Source: Streptomyces sp. 1331.2 (lineage in GTDB: Bacteria; Actinomycetota; Actinomycetes; Streptomycetales; Streptomycetaceae). From it: a DNA stretch of 64,000 nt. The position numbers and the translations under genes were made by a program. Under the pieces are notes generated by a model, which worked only from the letters and a program-made list of their open reading frames with translations, was not told the DNA's origin and made no database searches. Below, one piece after another: positions 44,012 to 55,758 of this stretch (position 1 is the first letter of the stretch; every line of letters begins with the position of its first letter). The DNA is taken from positions 6,317,001 to 6,381,000 of the forward strand of contig NZ_OBMJ01000001.1 in the NCBI RefSeq assembly GCF_900199205.1, written 5' to 3'.

Positions 44012-44863
44012 ATGCCGCCCAGCAAGATTCCGCCGAGCATTCGGCAGCGGCGCCTCGGCGCAGAACTGCGCCGGCTGCGCGAGCAGGCAGGTCTGTCGGT
44101 CACGCGAGCCGGGGAACTGCACGGCACCCAGCAGTCCCGCATCAGCAACATCGAATCCGGGGGATACCCGGTGAGCGCGGACCGGGTGCGGACCCTGGCG
44201 CGTCTCTACGGCTGCACGGACGACGCCCTGATCGAGGCGCTGACGCACATGACCGGTGGCCGCACGCGAGGCTGGTGGGAGGAGTACCGAGAGATCCTTC
44301 CAGCTGGAGCGCTCGACCTGGCCGAACTCGAACACCACACGCATTCGATGCGGATCGCTTCCGCGATTCACATCCCCGGACTCCTCCAGACCCCGGAACA
44401 CGCTCGCGCGCTCTTCCGAGATGCAGTTCCGCCCCTGTCGCCACCCGAGGTAGAGCATCTCGTCTCCCATCGCATCAAACGGCAAGCAGTGATCTTTGGC
44501 GATCAGCCCGTCCAGTTGTCGGCCATCGTCCACGAGGCCGCCCTGCGTATGGGGTTCGGTGGCCGGGACGTCGCGAGCGCACAGTTGGATCACTTGCTGA
44601 CCATGAGCGAGAAGCCTCACATCGACCTTCGGGTGATCCCATTCGGCACTGGCAGCTACCCCGGTTCCGGCGCTGGCATTGTCTACTTCAGTGCTTCGGT
44701 GCCACGGCTGGACACTGTCCAGGTCGACACGGACAAGTCCGAGTTCATCGACACCGAGCCACAGCTGATCAAGTACCGAGCCGTGATGGATCGGCTGGAG
44801 GCACATTCGCTCAAGCCGCGTGCATCCCGCGACCTCATTCGCCACATCGCCCAGAGCATCTGA
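44012..44863 (+). CDS. XRE-family regulator with DUF5753
   Basis: 283 residues from ATG 44012 with GGAG 7 bases upstream. The N-terminal HTH_31/XRE domain covers residues about 10-70 (LGAELRRLREQAGLSVTRAGELHGTQQSRISNIESG). The rest is DUF5753 (WWEEYREILPAGALDLAELEH...IPGLLQTPEHARA, VHEAALRMGFG). These WhiJ-like regulators typically pair with DUF397 proteins, and a DUF397 gene follows after 15 bases. The ligand and targets are unknown; many act in development or secondary metabolism. Confidence 0.92.
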   Translation: MPPSKIPPSIRQRRLGAELRRLREQAGLSVTRAGELHGTQQSRISNIESGGYPVSADRVRTLARLYGCTDDALIEALTHMTGGRTRGWWEEYREILPAGALDLAELEHHTHSMRIASAIHIPGLLQTPEHARALFRDAVPPLSPPEVEHLVSHRIKRQAVIFGDQPVQLSAIVHEAALRMGFGGRDVASAQLDHLLTMSEKPHIDLRVIPFGTGSYPGSGAGIVYFSASVPRLDTVQVDTDKSEFIDTEPQLIKYRAVMDRLEAHSLKPRASRDLIRHIAQSI

Positions 44864-44878
44864 GGACAGGAACGAAGC

Positions 44879-45076
44879 ATGGCCGCTACCGACTGGCAGA
44901 AGTCCAGCTACAGCGCAGACGCAGCAAACTGCATCTACCTCGCAGCGGCTGCTGACGGCACCATCAGGATCCGCGAGAGCGATGACCCCGGCACCATCCT
45001 CACCACCGCGCCGGACAGGCTCCGCATCCTTATATTCGGTGTCAAGGCGGGAGAGTTTGACCACCTGACTACGTGA
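44879..45076 (+). CDS. DUF397 protein, copy 1
   Basis: 65 residues. The pattern DWQKSSYS...ANCIYLA...GTIRIRESDDPG...LRILIFGVKAGEFDHL is the DUF397 signature. It starts 15 bases after the XRE gene, so both are one transcript. DUF397 proteins are small partners, possibly antagonists, of XRE/DUF5753 regulators. Confidence 0.92.
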   Translation: MAATDWQKSSYSADAANCIYLAAAADGTIRIRESDDPGTILTTAPDRLRILIFGVKAGEFDHLTT

Positions 45077-45112
45077 TCCCTCCGGACGATCCTGCAGGCG
45101 GCTTTGGGGGGC

Positions 45113-45143
45113 GTCGCCGCTTCGGCGTGGTCGAAGCGGCGAC
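45113..45143 (+). terminator. Terminator between the two DUF397 genes
   Basis: GTCGCCGCTTCG and CGAAGCGGCGAC form a perfect 12-bp stem with a 7-base loop, so the second DUF397 gene probably needs its own promoter. Confidence 0.8.
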
Positions 45144-45202
45144 GAGTGACAGGAAACCCCCCGGCGCCGTAGCGTCAATGGGGACACCTGAGAGGAAGCG
45201 AC

Positions 45203-45400
45203 ATGGAAGCTCTCAACTGGCAGAAGTCCAGTTACAGCTCTGAGTCGGCCAACTGCATCTACCTTGCCGCAGCTCCTGACCGCGCCATCAAGCTCCGTGA
45301 GAGTGATGACCCCGGCACCATCATCACCACCACTCCTGACGCGCTTCGGGTCTTCCTTGGCGGCGTCAAGGCGGGCGAGTTCGACCACCTGACGGCGTAG
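45203..45400 (+). CDS. DUF397 protein, copy 2
   Basis: 65 residues, clearly a paralogue of the preceding copy (LNWQKSSYSSESANCIYLA and GVKAGEFDHLTA). AGAGGAAG lies 5 bases before the ATG. It is separated from copy 1 by a terminator, which suggests independent expression, and may alter the stoichiometry with the single XRE regulator. Confidence 0.92.
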   Translation: MEALNWQKSSYSSESANCIYLAAAPDRAIKLRESDDPGTIITTTPDALRVFLGGVKAGEFDHLTA

Positions 45401-45406
45401 GGCGGC

Positions 45407-46102
45407 TCAGGCGGCGGACCTCAGGGGTATTGCCGCTCGGGCCTGGTCATAGCGGTGGAGGACCAGCCGGGCCACGGCGGGGTGGGCTGCCAGGGGGGCG
45501 GTGGTCCAGGGTGCTCCGGAACCGGTGGCGCGGCGGGCGAAGAAGCCGGGGGAGAGGAGGTAGGTGGCGAGGGCGACGGCGGGGTGGCCGGCGGCTTGGA
45601 GGGTGGCGACTGCCTGGCGGGGGGTGGGGGTGGCTGCGGAGAGGTGGGCCGGGGTGACGTCGCGGCCGAGGCGGGTGGCGAGGAGGTAGGCCATTCGCTC
45701 GGTGTCGGCGAGGGCGGTGGGGTCGGAGGAGCCGGCGCCGGCCAGCACCACTGGGGCCTGGGGCGGGGCTCCGCTCTCGGTCAGGCGGTCGGCCAGGGCT
45801 TCGGCGAGCAGGGGGTGGGGGCCGAGGGCGGGGGCGAGGTGGGTGCGGGGGAGGCCGGCCGCTGCGAGGGCGGCGGGGAGGTCGACCCGCAGGTGGTAGC
45901 CGGTGCCGAGGAGCAGGGGGACCAGGATCGGCTGGCGGCCTGCGAGTTGGGCGAGGGCGTCCTCAAGCGAGGGGCGTGCGAGGTCCAGGAAGCAGCAGCG
46001 GACGGGCAGTTCGGGGCGCAGGGTGCGCACCACCCGCAGCAGCGCCCGTACCGAGGTGACCGCTGCCGGGTCTCGGCTTCCATGAGCGACGGCGAGCAGC
46101 AT
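45407..46102 (-). CDS. CbiX/SirB-type sirohydrochlorin chelatase
   Basis: 231 residues from ATG 46102, which shares one base with the nnaR stop. AVAHGSRDPAA carries the conserved metal-binding His at the N-terminus, and LGTGYHLRVDLP has the second His. The tandem chelatase half (PVVLAGAGSSDP) follows. It should insert Fe(II) (or Co) into sirohydrochlorin. Its position beside nirB, whose product needs siroheme, strongly suggests iron insertion for nitrite reductase. Confidence 0.88.
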   Translation of the reverse strand: MLLAVAHGSRDPAAVTSVRALLRVVRTLRPELPVRCCFLDLARPSLEDALAQLAGRQPILVPLLLGTGYHLRVDLPAALAAAGLPRTHLAPALGPHPLLAEALADRLTESGAPPQAPVVLAGAGSSDPTALADTERMAYLLATRLGRDVTPAHLSAATPTPRQAVATLQAAGHPAVALATYLLSPGFFARRATGSGAPWTTAPLAAHPAVARLVLHRYDQARAAIPLRSAA

Positions 46103-47226
46103 CAGCCCGCCGCCAGCCGATAGCCCCGCTTGGGAACGGTGCGGATCAGCGCCGCGTGCGGCCCGAGGGCGGCGCGCAGGCGCCCGACCGCCGCTTCGAC
46201 GGCGTGTTCGTCGGCGGTGGCGTCCGGCCAGGCGGCGCGCAGGAGTTCGGCGCGGCTGAGGACCCGGCCGGGGCGTTCGGCGAGGGCGCGGAGCACGGCG
46301 GCGCCGCGCGGGCTGAGCCAGTGGCTCTCGCCGTCGACCAGGGCGGCGTTCCCCTGGAGGGTCAACCGCTGCCCGGCGAGGTCGACTTCACGTCTGGTGC
46401 GGACCGGCAGGACCTCGGCGAGCAGTCGGACGAGGGAGCCGAGCCGGCCGCGTTCGGGGTGGACGGCGGGCAGTCCCAGGTCGGTGAGCGGGCGGGCGCA
46501 CAGGCTTCCCACGCACACCGGCAGGACGTCGGCGCGCAGGGCGTCGATCAGCGCCTCGTACAGCCCCTCGCTCTCGGCGGCGGCCAGCAGTGCGGTGATC
46601 GCGGGCGCGCTGGTGAAGGTGAGGGCGTGCACCTGGCGGCGGACGGTCTGGTCGAGGAGTCTTCGTACCGCGCCCGGGTCCTCCGGGGGCGCCCAGCGGT
46701 AGACCGGGACGGAGATCACCTCGGCGCCGCGTTCGCGCAGCGCGGCCGCGAAGGCGTCGAGGCGGACCCCGTGCTCCTGGACGGCGATCCGGCGCCCGGC
46801 CAGGGGGCGGGCGAGCAACCAGGTGAGCAGTTCGTCGGTGGCCTCGGTGCCGGGGGAGTAGCCCTCGTTCAGCCCGCTGGCCCGGACGGCGCCGGTGGCC
46901 TTGGGGCCGCGGCTGAGCACCACTGCGCCGCGGCAGGCCTCGGCGAGGGCGGCGCCGCGGTCCCAGCCCTCGGCCGCGCTCATCCAGCCGCGCCAGCCGA
47001 CGCCCGTGGTGGCCACCACGTAGTCGAGCGGGCCCGTCAGGCAGCGGTCGGTGGCCTCGCGCAGGGCGAGGTCGTCGGCGAGCGGCAGGATGCGCAGCAC
47101 CGGCGCCTCGACCACCTGGGCGCCGCGCCGGGCGAGCAGGGCGGTGAGCTCCTCGCGGCGGCGGGCGGCGGTGACCCCGATGGTGAAGCCGGTGAGCGGT
47201 CCGGGCTGGGTGAGGGTTGCTGCCAT
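46102..47226 (-). CDS. nnaR: NnaR-type nitrogen regulator: HemD-like domain plus OmpR-type winged helix
   Basis: 374 residues. Residues 10-265 match uroporphyrinogen-III synthase-like folds (IGVTAARRREELTALLARRGAQVVEAP, TSAPAITALLAAA). Residues about 285-374 form an OmpR/PhoB-type winged helix (WLSPRGAAVLRALAERPGRVLSRAELLRAAWP...VEAAVGRLRAALG). This fusion is the NnaR regulator known in Streptomyces to act with GlnR on nitrate and nitrite genes. It diverges from the nas/nir operon. Whether the HemD-like part is still catalytic is unclear. Confidence 0.88.
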   Translation of the reverse strand: MAATLTQPGPLTGFTIGVTAARRREELTALLARRGAQVVEAPVLRILPLADDLALREATDRCLTGPLDYVVATTGVGWRGWMSAAEGWDRGAALAEACRGAVVLSRGPKATGAVRASGLNEGYSPGTEATDELLTWLLARPLAGRRIAVQEHGVRLDAFAAALRERGAEVISVPVYRWAPPEDPGAVRRLLDQTVRRQVHALTFTSAPAITALLAAAESEGLYEALIDALRADVLPVCVGSLCARPLTDLGLPAVHPERGRLGSLVRLLAEVLPVRTRREVDLAGQRLTLQGNAALVDGESHWLSPRGAAVLRALAERPGRVLSRAELLRAAWPDATADEHAVEAAVGRLRAALGPHAALIRTVPKRGYRLAAG

Positions 47227-47271
47227 GCGGGTCAGCCTGCGGCGAGGGTGTTTCGGGGGCGTTGCCCGGCC

Positions 47272-47308
47272 GTCACCCGGCGGTAAGCGAAAGTGCCGCT
47301 CCGGTTAC
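47272..47308. promoter_or_regulatory. Candidate GlnR-type site, upstream half
   Basis: On the minus strand GTAAC-N6-GGCAC is followed by TTACC and TGACG with AC steps at about 11-bp intervals, like the gTnAC-N6-GaAAc pattern of GlnR, though one step is 10 bp and several positions are degenerate. It lies in the nnaR/nas divergent region. Confidence 0.35.
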
Positions 47309-47377
47309 GGCAGATGTCCGGCCGTGCACCCCGGTGCCCGGGCGCCGTGAGCGAGGCGTACCGCGGCCGCAACATCC

Positions 47378-47408
47378 GTGACCCGGTCGCGAAACAGCGG
47401 GCCGTCAC
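47378..47408 (+). promoter_or_regulatory. Candidate GlnR/NnaR-type site near the nas start
   Basis: GTGAC (47378), GAAAC (47391) and GTCAC (47404) occur at 13-bp spacing. The half-site words match the GlnR consensus, but the consensus spacing is 11, so the call is weak. It lies 10 bases before the nitrate reductase ATG. Confidence 0.3.
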
Positions 47409-47418
47409 CTTTCTCGGC

Positions 47419-49568
<2,150 letters not shown>

Positions 49569-49572
<4 letters not shown>

Positions 49573-50813
49573 CCCCGAGGATCGCCGTGGTCGGCGGCGG
49601 CATGGCGGCCGCCCGCTTCGCCGAACGGTACGGCGCGCTCGGCGGGCCCGGCACCGTCACCGTGTACGGCGCCGAGCCGCGCGCCCCGTACAACCGGGTG
49701 CTGCTCGCCGAGGTGCTGACGGGGCGCTACGACGCCGAGTCGATCGCGCTGCCGCTCGGCGGGGCGACGGCCCGGCCCGGGTGCGAGGTGGTGGCGCTCG
49801 ACCCGCGGGTCCGGACGCTTCGGCTGGCCGACGGCAGCACCGAGGCCTGGGACGAACTGGTGCTGGCCACCGGCGCCAACCCGGTGCTGCCGCCCGTCCG
49901 CGGACTGCGCCGCGCCGACCGGCACGGGCCGGCCGGGGGCGGGCACACGCTGATCGAGGGCGTGCACACGCTGCGCACCGTGGAGGACTGCGCCCGCCTC
50001 GCCGAGGAGGCCGTCGGCGCCAAGCGGGCCGTGGTGATCGGCGGCGGGGTGCTCGGGGTGAGCGCCGCCCGGGCGCTGGCGGCGCTCGGCGTGCGCACCG
50101 AAATCGTCCACCAGGCACCGCATCTGATCGAAGGTCAACTCGACGGTGAGGCGGCCGAGGTGCTGCGGGAGCGGCTGCGGGCGCTCGGCGTCGAGTGCTA
50201 CACCGGCAACCGGGCCCGGGCCGTCCACGGCGGCGAGAGGGTCGGGGCGGTGGAGCTGGCCGGCGGCTACCGGCTCGACTGCGACCTGGTCGTGCTGGCC
50301 TGCGGCACCCGCCCGCGCACCGCGCTCGCGCACGCCGCCGGACTGCCCGTCGCCACCGGCGTGCTGGTGGACGACGCCCTGGCGGTCGCCCCGCACGTGC
50401 ACGCCGTCGGTGACTGCGCCGAACACCGCGGCACCGTCCACGGATTGGCCGGCCCCGCCTGGGAACAGGCCGACGTCCTCGCCCGCCGCCTCTCCGGCGC
50501 CGAACCGGACGCCCGCTACCCCGGCACCCGCCCGCGCGCCCGGCTCAGCACCGGCGGCCTGGAGTACGCGGCCTTCGGCACCGTGGACGAAACCCTCGAC
50601 CCGGGCCTGGACGTGCTGCGGCTCACCGACGCCACCCGCGGCAGCTACAAGAAGCTCGTCCTGCGCGGCGACCGCCTGGTCGGCGCCATCCTGCTCGGCG
50701 ACCTGGCCACCGTGGACGCGCTGGCCGGCGCCTTCGCCGACGACGGCGCACTCGCCGGCCACCCCCTGCACCTGCTCACCCAAGGAACTGCGATGACTGG
50801 AGACATGCGTTGA
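49569..50813 (+). CDS. NAD(P)/FAD-dependent oxidoreductase, NasB-like electron donor
   Basis: 414 residues from GTG 49569, overlapping the nitrate reductase stop by 4 bases. Two Rossmann motifs are visible, VVGGGMAAARFAE and VVIGGGVLGVSAARAL, with the FAD-closing motif HAVGDCAE. It resembles the FAD domain of NirB without the iron-sulphur parts. It probably passes electrons from NAD(P)H to nitrate reductase. Four-base overlaps on both sides show tight translational coupling. Confidence 0.85.
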
Positions 50814-53416
50814 CCACTGACCACCGCAGTACCCGGGACCTCGTCCTGGTCGGCCACGGCATGGTCGGCCAGCGCTTCCTGGAGGCCTGGACCGAACAGC
50901 CGGCCGCCCGCGGCTGGCGGGTCACCGTCCTCGCCGAGGAACCCCGGCCCGCCTACGACCGGGTCCACCTCAGCGCACTGTTCTCCGGCAGCACCGCCGA
51001 CGACCTCGCGCTCTGCCCGGACGGCTTCCTCGCCGAGCACGGCATCGACCTGCGCCTGGGCGACCCGGCCACCGCGATCGACCGGGAGCGGCAGCTGGTG
51101 CGCACCCGGTCCGGCTCCCACGTCCGGTACGACGTCCTGGTGCTGGCCACCGGTTCGGTGCCCTTCGTGCCGCCGGTGCCCGGCGCGGACGCCCCTGGCT
51201 GCCACGTCTACCGGACCATCGAGGACGTCGACGCCATCCGCGCCCAGGCCGAGACCGCCCGAACGGGCGTGGTGGTCGGCGGCGGACTGCTCGGCCTGGA
51301 GGCGGCCGGCGCCCTGCGGGCCGGCGGACTGGACACCCACGTCGTGGAGTTCGCGCCCCGGCTGATGGCCGTCCAGGTCGACGACGGTGGCGGCGCGGCG
51401 CTGCGCCGCAAGGTCGAGGACCTGGGCGTCAGCGTCCACACCGGCGCCGGTGCCGGCGGCGTGCTCACCGGCCCGGACGGCCGGGTCCGCGCACTCGCGC
51501 TCTCCGACGGACGTGAACTCCCCGCCGACCTCGTGGTGTTCTCGGCCGGCGTGCGCGCCCGCGACCAGCTGGCCCGGGACTGCGCACTGCCCGTCGGCCC
51601 GCGCGGCGGCGTGGTGGTCGACGCGCACTGCCGCACCGAGGACCCGGCGATCCTCGCCATCGGCGAGTGCGCCCAGGCCGCCGATGGCCGGGTCTACGGC
51701 CTGGTCGCCCCCGGCTACCAGATGGCCGAGACGGCGGCCCGCACCATCGCGCTGCCCGACGGAGCCACCCCGGGGGGCGAAGGCTTCACCGGCGCCGACA
51801 CCTCCACCAAGCTCAAGCTGCTCGGCGTGGACGTCGCCAGCTTCGGCGACCCGCACGGCACCGCCGAAGGCGCCCTCGACGTGCTCTACAGCGACAGCCG
51901 CAGCGGCGTCTACCGCAAGCTCGTCATCGGCGCCGACGGCGCCCTGCTCGGCGGCGTCCTGGTCGGCGACACCGAGGGCTACGGCACCCTGCGCCCGCTC
52001 GCCGTCGCCGGCAAGCCGCTCACCGTCGCCCCCGAACAGCTCGTCCTGCCCGCCGGATTCGCGGGGATCGCCGGACCGGTCGTCCTGCCCGACGACGCGG
52101 TGCTCTGCTCCTGCCACAACGTCACCCAGGGCGCGGTGCGCGCCGCCGTCCGCGACCAGGGCGCCGACAGCGTCGCCGCCGTCAAGAAGTGCACCCGGGC
52201 CGGCACCGGCTGCGGCAGCTGCCTCAAACAGCTCGGCACCGTCGTGAAGGAGGAGTTGGCGGCCGCCGGAGTCAGCACCAGCACCGGCCTGTGCGAGCAC
52301 TTCACGCACACCCGGGCCGAGTTGTACGAGATCGTCCGGGTGACCGGGGTGGCCGGCTTCTCCGAACTGCTCGCCCGGTACGGCACCGGCGGCGAGGGCT
52401 GCGAGATCTGCAAGCCGACCGTCGCCTCCATCCTGGCCAGCCTCGGCAACGGCCACATCCTGGACGGCGAACAGGGCGCGCTGCAGGACTCCAACGACCA
52501 CTTCCTCGCCAACCTCCAGCGCAACGGCTCCTACTCGGTCGTCCCCCGGGTGCCCGGCGGCGAGATCACCCCCGCGGGCCTGATCACCATCGGCGAGATC
52601 GCCCGCGACCACGGCCTCTACACCAAGATCACCGGCGGCCAGCGGATCGACATGTTCGGCGCGACCGTCGACCAACTCCCGGCCATCTGGCGCAGGTTGG
52701 TCGACGCCGGCTTCGAGTCCGGACACGCCTACGGCAAGTCGCTGCGCACCGTGAAGTCCTGCGTCGGCGAGACCTGGTGCCGCTTCGGCGTCCAGGACTC
52801 CACCACCCTCGCCATCGAACTGGAGCTGCGCTACCGGGGACTGCGCTCCCCGCACAAGCTCAAGGCCGCCGTCTCCGGCTGCGCCCGCGAGTGCGCCGAG
52901 GCACAGAGCAAGGACTTCGGCATCATCGCCACCTCGGCCGGCTGGAACCTCTACGTGGGCGGCAACGGCGGCATGACCCCCCGCCACGCCGACCTGCTCG
53001 CCGCCGACCTCGACCGCGACACCCTCATCCGCACCATCGACCGCTACCTGATGTTCTACATCCGCACCGCCGACCGCCTGGAGCGCACCTCGGTCTGGCT
53101 GGAGCGGCTGGAGGGCGGCCTGGACCACCTGCGGGCCGTAGTCCTGGACGACTCCCTCGGCATCGCCGCCGAGCTCGACGACCTGATGGAACGTCACATC
53201 GGTGGCTATCGGGACGAATGGGCCGAAACCCTCACCGACCCCGAACGGCTGCGCCGCTTCGCCTCCTTCGTCAACGCGCCCGGGACCCCCGACCCCGCCG
53301 TGACCTTCGTCCCCGAACGCGGCCAGATCCGCCCCGCCCGCCCCGGCGAGGCCGGCCACACCCTCGCCTCCCCGGTGCTCGTCGCCGGGGCCCGACCGGA
53401 GGTGCTCACCCCGTGA
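50810..53416 (+). CDS. nirB: Assimilatory nitrite reductase large subunit
   Basis: 868 residues from TTG 50810 with GGAG 7 bases upstream. Domains in order: FAD/NAD(P) (GGGLLGLEAAGALRAGG), then a BFD-type [2Fe-2S] domain at about 430-485 (CSCHNVTQGAVRAAV and CTRAGTGCGSC), then the siroheme/4Fe-4S domain. The siroheme ligands are SCVGETWC near residue 648 and SGCARECAEA near 688. It reduces nitrite to ammonium with NAD(P)H. Its siroheme probably comes from the facing chelatase. Confidence 0.96.
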   Translation: MTTDHRSTRDLVLVGHGMVGQRFLEAWTEQPAARGWRVTVLAEEPRPAYDRVHLSALFSGSTADDLALCPDGFLAEHGIDLRLGDPATAIDRERQLVRTRSGSHVRYDVLVLATGSVPFVPPVPGADAPGCHVYRTIEDVDAIRAQAETARTGVVVGGGLLGLEAAGALRAGGLDTHVVEFAPRLMAVQVDDGGGAALRRKVEDLGVSVHTGAGAGGVLTGPDGRVRALALSDGRELPADLVVFSAGVRARDQLARDCALPVGPRGGVVVDAHCRTEDPAILAIGECAQAADGRVYGLVAPGYQMAETAARTIALPDGATPGGEGFTGADTSTKLKLLGVDVASFGDPHGTAEGALDVLYSDSRSGVYRKLVIGADGALLGGVLVGDTEGYGTLRPLAVAGKPLTVAPEQLVLPAGFAGIAGPVVLPDDAVLCSCHNVTQGAVRAAVRDQGADSVAAVKKCTRAGTGCGSCLKQLGTVVKEELAAAGVSTSTGLCEHFTHTRAELYEIVRVTGVAGFSELLARYGTGGEGCEICKPTVASILASLGNGHILDGEQGALQDSNDHFLANLQRNGSYSVVPRVPGGEITPAGLITIGEIARDHGLYTKITGGQRIDMFGATVDQLPAIWRRLVDAGFESGHAYGKSLRTVKSCVGETWCRFGVQDSTTLAIELELRYRGLRSPHKLKAAVSGCARECAEAQSKDFGIIATSAGWNLYVGGNGGMTPRHADLLAADLDRDTLIRTIDRYLMFYIRTADRLERTSVWLERLEGGLDHLRAVVLDDSLGIAAELDDLMERHIGGYRDEWAETLTDPERLRRFASFVNAPGTPDPAVTFVPERGQIRPARPGEAGHTLASPVLVAGARPEVLTP

Positions 53417-53772
53417 CCGTACAGATCCACGACGGCAGCGACTGGCAGACCGTCTGCACCCTCGCCGACCTCCAACCCGGCCGCGGCGTCGCCGTGTTGC
53501 TGCCCGACCACGACCAGGTCGCGCTGTTCCGCGACCGCGCCGGAACCCTCCACGCCGTCGACAACCTCGACCCGTTCAGCGGCGCCCCCGTCCTCTCCCG
53601 AGGCCTGCTCGGCAACCGCGGCGACCGGCCCACCCTCATCTCCCCCATGTACAAGCAGGTCTACGACCTCACCGACGGACGCTGCCTGGACGAGGACACC
53701 ACCCACGACGGCACCCCCGCCGTGCTCCGGCGCTGGCCGGTCCGGATCCACCCCGAGGAGAGCGCCGCATGA
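53413..53772 (+). CDS. nirD: Nitrite reductase small subunit
   Basis: 119 residues from GTG 53413, overlapping the nirB stop by 4 bases. The fold is Rieske-like, but the CxH...CxxH cluster ligands are absent (DNLDPFSGAPVLSRG and SPMYKQVYDL occupy the sites), as is normal for NirD. It forms the NirBD complex. The next gene overlaps its stop. Confidence 0.94.
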   Translation: MTVQIHDGSDWQTVCTLADLQPGRGVAVLLPDHDQVALFRDRAGTLHAVDNLDPFSGAPVLSRGLLGNRGDRPTLISPMYKQVYDLTDGRCLDEDTTHDGTPAVLRRWPVRIHPEESAA

Positions 53773-55106
53773 CCACCGTCCTCGACACGAGAACGCCCTC
53801 CCCGCTGGAGAGTTGGGACCCGGAGGACGAGGAGTTCTGGGAGCGCACCGGCGCCCGGGTCGCCCGCCGCAACCTGGTCTTCTCCGTGCTCTCCGAACAC
53901 ATCGGCTTCTCGGTGTGGAGCCTCTGGTCGGTGCTCGTCCTCTTCCTCGGCCCCGAGTACCACATCGACACCGCGGGCAAGTTCACCCTCACCGCCCTGC
54001 CGACCGCCCTCGGCGCCCTGCTGCGCCTGCCGTACACCTTCGCCGTCGCCCGCTTCGGCGGCCGCACCTGGACGGTGATCAGCGCCCTGCTGCTGCTCGT
54101 CCCCACCGGGCTCGCGGCCCTCGTGCTGCAACCCGGGGTCCCGTACGGGACGTTGCTGGCCGTGGCCTGCGTGGCGGGCGTCGGCGGCGGCAACTTCGCC
54201 TCCTCGATGGCCAACATCAACGCCTTCTACCCGCACCGGCTCAAGGGCTGGGCACTCGGCATCAACGCGGGCGGCGGCAACCTCGGCGTCCCGGCCGTGC
54301 AACTGCTGGGCCTGCTGGTGCTGGCCACCGCCGGCGCCACCCACCCCCGGCTGCTGCCGCTGCTCTACCTGCCGCTGATCGTGCTCGCGGCGGCCGGGGC
54401 GTGGCGGCGGATGGACAACCTGGCGGTGGCGGGCCCCCGTTCGGGGGAGGGGCGGGCGCTGCGCGAGGTCGCCCGCGACCCGTACGCGTGGGCCGTCTCC
54501 ACGCTGTACATCGGGACCTTCGGCTCGTTCATCGGCTTCGGCTTCGCCTTCGGGCAGGTACTCCAGGTGCAGTTCCACGAGCGCTTCGACACCCCGGTCA
54601 AGGCGGCGGCGCTCACCTTCCTCGGGCCGCTGCTCGGCTCGCTGCTGCGGCCGGTCGGCGGACGGCTCGCCGACCGCTACGGCGGGGCGGTCGTCACCCT
54701 GGGCACCTTCCTCGCCATGGGCGCCGGGACGGCCGTCGTCCTGGCCGCGTCCCGGGCGGGCTCGCTGCCGCTGTTCCTGGCCGGCTTCATCGCCCTCTTC
54801 GTGCTCAGCGGCATCGGCAACGGCTCCACGTACAAGATGATCCCGGCGCACTACCAGGCCCTCGCCCGCTCGGCGGTCGCGGCCGGCGCCGACCCGGCGA
54901 CCGCCGAGGCCGACTCCCGCCGCCGGTCAGCCGCGCTGATCGGGCTCGCGGGGGCGATCGGGGCGTTCGGCGGGGTGCTGGTGAACCTGGCCTTCCGGCA
55001 GTCCTTCCTCGCCAGCCACAACGGGGACGCGGCGTACCTGGGGTTCCTGGGGGCGTACGTGCTCTGCTCGGTGCTGACCTGGGCGGTCTGGCTGCGGCGG
55101 AGGTGA
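53769..55106 (+). CDS. MFS nitrate/nitrite transporter (NarK/NasA family)
   Basis: 445 residues, about 12 hydrophobic helices. The nitrate signatures are clear: GGGNFASSMANINAFYPH in TM5 and the later ALIGLAGAIGAFGGVLVNL in TM11. The ATG overlaps the nirD stop (ATGA). It should import nitrate, probably by proton symport or nitrate/nitrite exchange. It closes the nas/nir operon. Confidence 0.93.
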   Translation: MTTVLDTRTPSPLESWDPEDEEFWERTGARVARRNLVFSVLSEHIGFSVWSLWSVLVLFLGPEYHIDTAGKFTLTALPTALGALLRLPYTFAVARFGGRTWTVISALLLLVPTGLAALVLQPGVPYGTLLAVACVAGVGGGNFASSMANINAFYPHRLKGWALGINAGGGNLGVPAVQLLGLLVLATAGATHPRLLPLLYLPLIVLAAAGAWRRMDNLAVAGPRSGEGRALREVARDPYAWAVSTLYIGTFGSFIGFGFAFGQVLQVQFHERFDTPVKAAALTFLGPLLGSLLRPVGGRLADRYGGAVVTLGTFLAMGAGTAVVLAASRAGSLPLFLAGFIALFVLSGIGNGSTYKMIPAHYQALARSAVAAGADPATAEADSRRRSAALIGLAGAIGAFGGVLVNLAFRQSFLASHNGDAAYLGFLGAYVLCSVLTWAVWLRRR

Positions 55107-55257
55107 GGTGGCGGGGGTGAGGTGGCGAGGGTGCGGCGCCCGGCTGGGGGACGCGGGACTCGGCTGTTGGTATGACGGCCGGACGTCCTCGGCGCGCGGT
55201 GGTCCGGCCGGGCGATTAGCGTCGGCCGCACCACGTCCTCGGTTCAGGGAGGCTGCA

Positions 55258-55707
55258 GTGCATCGTTGGATCGTCCTGACGGTACTCACCTCGTCCCTCG
55301 CCGGCCTCGCCGCCCCCGCCGGGGCCGCCGGCACCACCGACCCCGCCCCCGCCACCACCACGGTGACGCTCGGTGGCGCCAAGATCGACCCGAAACAGCC
55401 GGGGAGGGTCCGCGTCGACGTCAGCTACCTCTGCACGGTGGCGGCCGAAGCCCGCTCCCTCACCGTCTCCGTCGAGCAGAAGGACCCGCAGGACTCCTCC
55501 GCGATCGGCTTCGGCTCCAGCCGGACCGCCGAGAAGGACGTGATCTGCGACGGGACGCCGCAGCAACGGCAGTTCATCGTCCAGTCCAAGACCTTCAACT
55601 GGATCCCCGACACCGATGCCGTCCTGACCGCCACCGTCACCAATATCGGCGCCACCCCGTCGGCCGCGGCCGACGCCAAGCGGGTCACGCTCACCACCGC
55701 ACCCTGA
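55258..55707 (+). CDS. Small secreted protein of unknown function
   Basis: 149 residues from GTG 55258 with GGGAGG 5 bases upstream. The signal peptide (residues 1-27, IVLTVLTSSLAGLAAPAGAAG) precedes a single domain that reads as a beta-sandwich (GRVRVDVSYLCTVAAEARSLTVSVEQKD...FNWIPDTDAVLTATVTNIG). Two Cys may pair. No family is firmly recognised. It is monocistronic. Confidence 0.7.
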   Translation: MHRWIVLTVLTSSLAGLAAPAGAAGTTDPAPATTTVTLGGAKIDPKQPGRVRVDVSYLCTVAAEARSLTVSVEQKDPQDSSAIGFGSSRTAEKDVICDGTPQQRQFIVQSKTFNWIPDTDAVLTATVTNIGATPSAAADAKRVTLTTAP

Positions 55708-55758
55708 CCCCGGGTTTGCCCTACGCTCGTGCCCTGCACGCGGGGAGGGGCACGAGCG

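Noticed and set aside
53413-53772. Possible inactive Rieske protein
   Set aside because: Loss of the cluster ligands is normal for NirD, so it is not a pseudogene.
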